This document shows positions 6,428 through 10,691 of a stretch of 10,691 nt of DNA, piece by piece. The stretch comes from Methylovirgula sp. (lineage in GTDB: Bacteria > Pseudomonadota > Alphaproteobacteria > Rhizobiales > Beijerinckiaceae), in assembly GCA_030044485.1 (NCBI GenBank), contig JASHVQ010000092.1, positions 1 to 10,691 of the forward strand. The letters are read 5' to 3'. The notes under the pieces are model-generated. The model searched no databases and was not told where the DNA came from. It was given only the letters and a program-made list of their open reading frames with translations. A program made the translations under genes and the position numbers. Numbering within the stretch: position 1 is the first letter of the stretch; each line of letters opens with the position of its first letter.

Positions 6428-7599
6428 GCGCCGGCACGAAAGACAAGCCGAAAGACAAAACGCAGGCGCAGCGCGCCGCCCTGCCCCGCCTCGCTCAGTT
6501 CCGCCGCATCATGATCAAGGTCGGCTCCTCGCTGCTCGTCGATCCCGCCCAAGGCGCGGTGAAACGCGACTGGCTAGCGACGCTCGCCGACGACATCGCG
6601 GGCCTGCACAAATCCGGCGCCGACGTGCTGGTCGTCTCTTCCGGAGCGATCGCGCTCGGGCGCAGCGTGCTCGGCCTCGCGCCGGGCCCTTTGAAGCTTG
6701 AAGACAGCCAGGCGGCGGCCGCCGTCGGGCAGATCGCGCTGGCGCGCACCTGGTCGGAGGCGCTCGGCGGGCGCGGGCTCACCGCCGGCCAGATCCTCGT
6801 CACCTTCGCCGACACCGAAGAGCGGCGCCGCTATTTGAACGCGCGCGCCACGATCGAACGGCTGATTGCGATGCGCGCCGTGCCCGTCGTCAACGAGAAC
6901 GACACGGTGGCAACCGCCGAGATCCGCTATGGCGACAACGATAGGCTCGCAGCGCGCGTCGCCACCATGGCTTCGGCCGATCTCTTGATCCTGCTCTCCG
7001 ACGTCGCCGGCCTCTATAGCGCCCCACCGGCGGAAGATCCCCATGCCGAACTCATCCCCGTGGTTGCGAAAATCACGCCGGAGATCGAGGCGATGGCGGG
7101 CGGCGCGGCCTCGGGCTTGTCGCGCGGCGGCATGCGCACGAAGATCGAGGCGGCGAAAATCGCCACGACCGGCGGCACGCATATGGCGATCGCCGACGGG
7201 CGCGTGCCGCATCCGGTCTCGCGCCTCAAGGAGGGCGCCGCCTGCACCTGGTTCCTGACGGGATCGAACCCGGTCACGGCGCGCAAGAAATGGATCGCCG
7301 GCTCGCTCGAAGCGCGCGGCGCGCTGACGATCGATCAAGGCGCGCTCAGCGCCATCCAATCCGGCAAGAGCCTGCTGCCGGCGGGGGTGAAGAAGATCGA
7401 AGGGAATTTTTCGCGCGGCGACTGCGTGCTGATCCGCGACGCGGCGGGCGCCGAGGTCGGGCGCGGCCTGGCGAACTACGATGCCGACGACGCGCAGAAG
7501 ATTGCGGGGCGGAATTCGCGCGATATCGAGACGCTGCTCGGGATGCCCGGGCGCGCCGAGATCATCCATCGCGACGATATGGTGCTGAAGGGGGATTAG
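6424..7599 (+). CDS. proB: Glutamate 5-kinase (amino-acid kinase plus PUA domain)
   Basis: The product is 391 aa. The kinase domain shows [13 protein letters not shown] (phosphate-binding lysine, about 29-41), [13 protein letters not shown] (68-80), the substrate site VVNENDTVA and the loop [24 protein letters not shown] completes the ATP site. The C-terminal PUA domain (from about residue 295) ends with [17 protein letters not shown]. It phosphorylates L-glutamate, the first step of proline synthesis. I chose the GTG at 6424 because GGAG lies 8 nt upstream and GTGA overlaps the obgE stop, implying translational coupling. A GTG at 6415 (+3 aa) is possible. About 20 Lys/Gln-rich residues precede the fold. 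proA, often next in rhizobia, is not here; the downstream DNA holds gene fragments. Confidence 0.96.
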   Translation: MSAGTKDKPKDKTQAQRAALPRLAQFRRIMIKVGSSLLVDPAQGAVKRDWLATLADDIAGLHKSGADVLVVSSGAIALGRSVLGLAPGPLKLEDSQAAAAVGQIALARTWSEALGGRGLTAGQILVTFADTEERRRYLNARATIERLIAMRAVPVVNENDTVATAEIRYGDNDRLAARVATMASADLLILLSDVAGLYSAPPAEDPHAELIPVVAKITPEIEAMAGGAASGLSRGGMRTKIEAAKIATTGGTHMAIADGRVPHPVSRLKEGAACTWFLTGSNPVTARKKWIAGSLEARGALTIDQGALSAIQSGKSLLPAGVKKIEGNFSRGDCVLIRDAAGAEVGRGLANYDADDAQKIAGRNSRDIETLLGMPGRAEIIHRDDMVLKGD

Positions 7600-7608
7600 A
7601 GGGGACTT

Positions 7609-7689
7609 CTACGCTGCTTGCGCGAGCGCATGTTGTTCGCTTTCGGTGAGCTCCATACCAATCTTCGCCTTGATATGCCGGGCGCTATT
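7609..7689 (-). pseudogene. Short coding-like tail of unknown origin
   Basis: A minus-strand frame ending at TAG (7609-7611) reads ARHIKAKIGMELTESEQ then HALAQAA before the stop. Its amphipathic, Glu/Gln/Lys-balanced composition looks more like protein than the other frames here, but it is only about 27 codons with no start of its own beyond an internal ATG. It lies in a different frame from the SGNH fragment just upstream. It may be the end of a deleted gene or chance; I recognise no family. Confidence 0.2.
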
Positions 7690-7930
7690 CCAACACGGCC
7701 GGCATGTTCGCCGCCAAGAACCGCTTCAGCAATATCGCCCGGGCGCGATGCGCGTAGGGCGTCGGGTGGCCGTCGCCGGGAATGGTCCATTGGGGATCGA
7801 GCGAGGCATCGACCAAGCTCATGCCTTGCGCCCGCAGCCTGGCGGCGATCTCCAAAAGCCGGCAGAAGACATGAAGCGCGGAATTGAAAGCCAGCGCGGC
7901 GGCTTTTGTGGCGAGGGCCGCTCGCCTCCG
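7685..7930 (-). pseudogene. C-terminal remnant of an SGNH/GDSL-type hydrolase
   Basis: I translated the minus strand from after an in-frame TGA (7931-7933) to TAG (7685-7687); about 81 codons are open and GC-rich at third positions. The product ends with MSLVDASLDPQW, then TIPGDGHPTPYAHRARAILL. DGHP followed by a histidine a few residues on, then a helix, is the form of the last SGNH block, which carries the catalytic Asp and His. An upstream helix (LHVFCRLLEIAARLRAQG) fits the segment usually found before it. The nucleophile block (GDS) and everything before about the last 80 residues are missing, and no start codon fits the helix. A second minus-strand frame (DLTEAS, near 7923-7942) could be its frameshifted upstream part. 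It sits 62 nt downstream of the DUF2778 gene on the same strand. I infer a truncated gene. Confidence 0.55.
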
Positions 7931-7992
7931 TCAGATCGCGTCGCCTTGAGGAAAGATGCACGGTGCATGCGCCGGGCACGCGGCAGATGGCG

Positions 7993-9192
7993 TCAGTCGA
8001 GCCGCGCCACGACGGTTATGCGCTTGATTTCGCCGCTCTCATAGGCGTGCAAGAAGGCGCTGTAGTCCCTGAAGGAGACGCAGCCGAAGGAATCGCCGTT
8101 CTGGCCGAGCATAAAGGTGTGGGCGAGAAGTCCGGCGCGTCCATATTGCTCGCCAGTCACCGGGATCAAGCGCAGCGCCTGGACGCCGTGGAAGAGCTCC
8201 GCGCGCGGTTGCAGGTCATATGTGCCGGGAGGCGTCGGCCCGCGCATGCGCTCGGCCACATAACGCGGATCGTCGAGCGCGTCGCCCAAGCCGGAATGCG
8301 CTTCGAGCCTTGTGCCGTCGGGCAGATAGACGGTGTGGGCGGAGATGTCATAGACGGCCGTCCAATGATCGAAGGGGGCGACGGCGGCCGAGCCGTTCTG
8401 TTCTTCGTTGGAGACGCCGTCCTCGGACGAGGCATAGGCGAGTTCGGGGCCGGAGGGCTGCGGCTTCATCCCGAAGAGTTTTTGGAAGAAGGAGCGGTTA
8501 TCGGGGGCGGGGGCGACGAGGGTCGTTTGCGCCTGCTCCGCCGTGCTGTCGGGGGCCTCGGCCGTCTCATGGGCGGCGGGGGAGGCAAATTCGGCGGGGC
8601 GGCGTGTCGGCAGGGGAATGTTCTGGACGAGAGAGGCGGGAACTTGCGCGGGAACCGGTTCGACATTCTCGGCCTCCGCGATCTGGGCGGGCTTGGCCGG
8701 GGATACGAGGGGATGGAAGTTCGTCCCGAGCGGCGCGCTTTGTGACAGCGGAACCCGGGTCGAACCCAGCGAATAGGTGGGGTCGAGCAGCGCTTCATAA
8801 CTGTCCGAGGCCGCCATGGTCGCCAGCGTGCCGCCGAAGGCGCTGTCGGCGCTCTGCTGCTGCTGGGCGGCCGCCGCGGCGGGGGCGGTCTCCAGAGCCC
8901 CGTAGGCGTTTCGGGATGCGGCTGAGGCGGCATTTCCCGGCCTCGCGGAGGCCGGGGTCTCGGGGGCGACTACGACCGCCGACGTGACCGCCGGAGGCGC
9001 CTCGTAGAAGCTCGGGCCGGCAGGCGGAGCGTAGAGCATGCCGACGGAGCGGGCATAGAGCAGCCAACCGCCAACGAACATGCTGAGGGTGAGAGCAACC
9101 GCGCCGGAAACCGTATGGGGGCAAGCTGCCCGGGAGAATGGGCGGCGTTCGAAAGGACTGAAATCATACGTCGTACCGGTGCTGTAGGTCAT
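7993..9192 (-). CDS. DUF2778 (Tlde1-like L,D-transpeptidase fold) membrane-anchored protein
   Basis: The product is 399 aa. A short N-terminus is followed by one membrane segment (about 28-46), then about 220 residues of Ala/Pro/Gln-rich linker (a Q4 run at 110-113), which would place the C-terminus in the periplasm. The catalytic domain spans about 275-399: WTAVYDISAHTVYLPDG, EAHSGLG (297-303), GPTPPGTYDL, then LLAHTFMLGQNGDSFGCVSF with His358, Ser368 and Cys371. This His...S-x-G-C pattern is that of YkuD-like L,D-transpeptidases and of DUF2778/Tlde1, whose Salmonella member is a type VI effector that trims or exchanges murein tetrapeptides. No type VI gene is visible here, and the anchor argues for a housekeeping envelope role. 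Start ATG at 9192 has GGGGCGA just upstream. A CtrA-type box lies 111 nt upstream. Confidence 0.88.
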   Translation of the reverse strand: MTYSTGTTYDFSPFERRPFSRAACPHTVSGAVALTLSMFVGGWLLYARSVGMLYAPPAGPSFYEAPPAVTSAVVVAPETPASARPGNAASAASRNAYGALETAPAAAAAQQQQSADSAFGGTLATMAASDSYEALLDPTYSLGSTRVPLSQSAPLGTNFHPLVSPAKPAQIAEAENVEPVPAQVPASLVQNIPLPTRRPAEFASPAAHETAEAPDSTAEQAQTTLVAPAPDNRSFFQKLFGMKPQPSGPELAYASSEDGVSNEEQNGSAAVAPFDHWTAVYDISAHTVYLPDGTRLEAHSGLGDALDDPRYVAERMRGPTPPGTYDLQPRAELFHGVQALRLIPVTGEQYGRAGLLAHTFMLGQNGDSFGCVSFRDYSAFLHAYESGEIKRITVVARLD

Positions 9193-9493
9193 TCGCCCCG
9201 TCCGAATGAGTCCGTTCCGTGCGCCTTTTGTTGCAGCTTATTCGGCGGCCGCGGCGCAAGCGGCACACCGGCCTTGCTGAAGCTTCATTGAGGCGGTTTT
9301 TAGTTAAATGCTAATTAACATTTGGGATTTCCCGCCTTTTTGGCCGCCTGGCGCGGCCTCGAAACCCTCCCTTCCAAGGCTGGCGAATCGGAATGTTCGC
9401 ATCCCGCCGCCGGAAGATCCATATCTCCCTACACGGGCCCGCTGGGCCCTCGATATTTGCAGGCCGACATCATGGCGAAAAAAGGACACACCG
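9193..9493. other. Divergent intergenic region between the DUF2778 gene and the small conserved gene
   Basis: This 301-nt gap holds the start-proximal DNA of two divergent genes. The only AT-rich patch (about 9296-9329) contains the CtrA-type box. Near 9435-9449 the palindrome GGGCCC occurs twice around GCT and could fold. A 21-codon ATG frame from 9472 overlaps the next gene's ribosome site in another frame; I do not call it a gene. I see no clear -35/-10 pair. Confidence 0.4.
9303..9319. promoter_or_regulatory. Full CtrA-type binding site, palindromic
   Basis: GTTAAATGCTAATTAAC contains TTAA, exactly seven bases, then TTAAC, the complete consensus of the alphaproteobacterial cell-cycle regulator CtrA. 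Because it begins with GTTAA, the opposite strand also reads TTAA-N7-TTAAC. It lies 111 nt upstream of the DUF2778 start and 175 nt upstream of the small gene, in an otherwise GC-rich setting. Binding is inferred from the motif alone. Confidence 0.6.
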
Positions 9494-9706
9494 ATGGGAT
9501 GGCATGTTCGCTATATGGACCTGGGCTTGGACCATGAGATGCTCTCGCGCGAATTCTCTACGCGGGACGAGGCCTTAGAGGACGCCTGGGCGCTGGCGCA
9601 ACACCGGGACAAGAAAATTCTGGCCATCGAAGGCCCGGACGAGGAGATCCTCCCGATGGAGGATATCGAGGCCTGGTTCGAGAAGCGCTCCCGGCGGAAG
9701 ACATAG
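9494..9706 (+). CDS. Small conserved hypothetical protein (70 aa)
   Basis: The product starts MGWHVRYMDLGLDHEM and continues with a helix (STRDEALEDAWALAQHR), a strand (KKILAIEGPD) and a final acidic helix (MEDIEAWFEKR), suggesting a compact alpha/beta fold with no membrane segment or catalytic motif. From memory, small proteins of this pattern (VRYMDLG..., IEGPDGE, EAW) recur in Rhizobiales without known function. I chose the ATG at 9494 because AAAGGA (9481-9486) lies 7 nt upstream; a longer frame from 9308 crosses the CtrA-type box and reads as low-quality Pro/Arg-rich sequence. It is divergent from the DUF2778 gene and convergent with the M48 gene. Its stop codon lies in the first unit of a 13-bp tandem repeat. 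Confidence 0.75.
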   Translation: MGWHVRYMDLGLDHEMLSREFSTRDEALEDAWALAQHRDKKILAIEGPDEEILPMEDIEAWFEKRSRRKT

Positions 9707-9736
9707 CTATAAGGCATAGCTACAAGGCATAGCCAT
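9698..9736. repeat. Three tandem copies of a 13-bp unit spanning a stop codon
   Basis: The units are AAGACATAGCTAT (9698-9710), AAGGCATAGCTAC (9711-9723) and AAGGCATAGCCAT (9724-9736). Neighbouring copies differ at two positions each. The first contains the TAG stop of the small gene, and the ATAG core recurs in every copy. The rest of the 264-nt convergent gap (9707-9970) has a 10-bp palindrome GGTTGCAACC (9763-9772), a loose stem GGGTCG/CGACCC (9818-9841) and no gene I can support. Confidence 0.75.
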
Positions 9737-9970
9737 TACGTCTCGATCGCCGCTCCTTAAAAGGTTGCAACCGGCAAGCCGCAGTGAATTGGGCCGCCAT
9801 AAAGCTGGGCCTCGCTCGGGTCGCGAGTTGAGAGACGACCCTGGCTCGCGTCGCCCTTAGGTCGAGAAAGAAAACCGGTCTCCCGGCAAATCCCCCAAGA
9901 AAATCGCGCGCCGAATTGGGCGCGAGCCGGCGCGCCGCGAGCTCCTCCAACTCCTTGCGGGCAAGGGGAC

Positions 9971-10691
9971 TCAGGTCTTGAGATGCGCGATGCGCTCGGG
10001 GACGGGAGGATGTGAATAATTGAACGCCGCGTAGAGAGGGTCGGGCGTCAATGTCGCCAGATTGTCGCGCGAGAGTTTGGTCAGCGCCGCGATCATCGGC
10101 TCGCCGCCGACCATAGATTTGGCGAAAGCATCCGCCTGGAATTCGGCGCGCCGCGAGAGGTAATTGGTCAGCGGCGAAATGAGATGCGAAACCGGACCGA
10201 GCGCGATCGCCACGATCGTCAGCACGACGCCCGGATCGCTGGGCAGGCCGAAGGCCGGAGCCAGCGCGCCGGCCGCGAAAGCCCAATGCAGAACGATGAA
10301 CGCGAGCCAGGCAAGAATCGCCGTCTCGACGATACGCAGATAGACGTGCCCGAACTTGTAGTGGCCGAGCTCGTGGGCGAGCACCGAAAGGATTTCATCG
10401 CCCGTGTGCTTCTCGATGAGCGTATCGAAGAAGACAATGCGCTTGGCTCTGCCGAAGCCTGAGAAATAGGCGTTGCCATGCGCCGAACGCTTCGAAGCAT
10501 CCATGACGAAAAGGCCGTTCGATTCGAAGCCGCATTTCTTGAGCAGCGATTCGATGGCGATCTTCATTGGCCCCTCCGCCATGGGCGTGAATTTGTTGAA
10601 GAGCGGGGCTATGAAAGCCGGGTAGATCACGATTATGGCGATCATCACCGCCATAAGGCCGGCCCAGGCGATGATCCACCAGAGGTCCGGC
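9971..10691 (-). CDS. M48 (Ste24-type) integral-membrane zinc protease (partial, N-terminus off the right edge)
   Basis: 239 residues are visible, and the frame stays open upstream to the window edge (PDLWWIIAWAGL precedes the first internal ATG at 10654). IYPAFIAPLFNKFTPM is the segment typical of Ste24/CAAX prenyl protease 1 homologues, followed by GLFVMDASKRSAHGNAYFSG and RIVFFDTL. The zinc site is intact: HELGH (10361-10375) and, downstream, the glutamate of EFQADAFA. Hydrophobic segments lie before the protease domain (LMAVMIAIIVIYPAFI) and after HELGH (AILAWLAFIVLHWAFAAGAL; VVLTIVAIALGPVSHLI). In bacteria lacking CAAX-prenylated proteins, such enzymes are thought to act in membrane protein quality control; the substrate here is unknown. 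The C-terminus ends HLKT. The gene is convergent with the small 70-aa gene. Confidence 0.92.
   Translation of the reverse strand, partial: PDLWWIIAWAGLMAVMIAIIVIYPAFIAPLFNKFTPMAEGPMKIAIESLLKKCGFESNGLFVMDASKRSAHGNAYFSGFGRAKRIVFFDTLIEKHTGDEILSVLAHELGHYKFGHVYLRIVETAILAWLAFIVLHWAFAAGALAPAFGLPSDPGVVLTIVAIALGPVSHLISPLTNYLSRRAEFQADAFAKSMVGGEPMIAALTKLSRDNLATLTPDPLYAAFNYSHPPVPERIAHLKT

Noticed and set aside
6574..7569. 331-codon minus-strand frame inside proB
   Set aside because: It is antisense to an intact glutamate kinase and is rich in Arg/Gly/His as expected for a shadow of GC-biased codons.
7906..8745. 279-codon plus-strand frame over the DUF2778 gene
   Set aside because: It is antisense to the catalytic domain with conserved His and Cys; the Gly/Arg/Val-rich translation looks like noise.
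9435..9449. GGGCCC-GCT-GGGCCC, resembling the hairpin at 4651-4667
   Set aside because: The similarity is limited to the GGGCCC palindrome, too short to claim a dispersed repeat.
9472..9537. Short ATG frame (MAKKGHTDGMACS...) overlapping the start of the 70-aa gene
   Set aside because: It is only 21 codons, without a clear ribosome site, and its DNA is explained by the leader and start of the downstream gene.
9720..9974. Minus-strand open frame downstream of the M48 gene, reading SPLARKELEELAARRLA near its start
   Set aside because: The first third looks protein-like, but there is no ATG/GTG start with a ribosome site, the rest is Arg-rich, and part overlaps the 13-bp repeats. A short expressed peptide cannot be excluded.

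Overview
The window is GC-rich and compact. It looks like chromosomal DNA of an alphaproteobacterium of the order Rhizobiales (Hyphomicrobiales), perhaps near Beijerinckiaceae/Methylocystaceae; the family-level guess is from memory of gene order and protein style only. The strongest marker is the block rplU-rpmA-GNAT-obgE-proB. Support also comes from a DUF2778 protein and a perfect full CtrA-type box.

Layout. Positions 1-1320 (minus) hold two tandem, related P-loop ATPases of the ParA/MinD type. The second runs off the left edge and has a degenerate Walker A. Positions 1604-3586 (minus) encode a membrane-anchored M23 (LytM-type) peptidoglycan endopeptidase. A divergent gap then carries a promoter and a terminator-like hairpin in front of rplU. 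Positions 3878-7599 (plus) hold ribosomal proteins L21 and L27, an acetyltransferase, the ribosome-assembly GTPase ObgE and glutamate 5-kinase ProB. Four tandem hairpins lie between rpmA and the acetyltransferase gene. The usual next genes, proA and nadD, are absent.

Positions 7600-7992 hold no intact gene. They contain a minus-strand fragment that reads as the C-terminus of an SGNH/GDSL hydrolase, plus a shorter coding-like tail. Positions 7993-9192 (minus) encode a membrane-anchored DUF2778 (Tlde1-like L,D-transpeptidase fold) protein. Upstream of it is a palindromic TTAA-N7-TTAAC CtrA-type site, shared with a small plus-strand conserved gene (9494-9706). That gene's stop codon lies in a three-copy 13-bp tandem repeat. 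From 9971 to the right edge (minus) is an integral-membrane M48 (Ste24-type) protease.

Themes. The plus-strand block serves translation, ribosome assembly and proline synthesis. The flanking minus-strand genes are largely envelope-related (M23 endopeptidase, DUF2778 enzyme, membrane protease). I see no CRISPR array, insertion sequence, phage gene, tRNA or rRNA. The least explained items are the paired ATPases, the rplU leader hairpin, the hairpin array, the CtrA-type box and the decayed region after proB.
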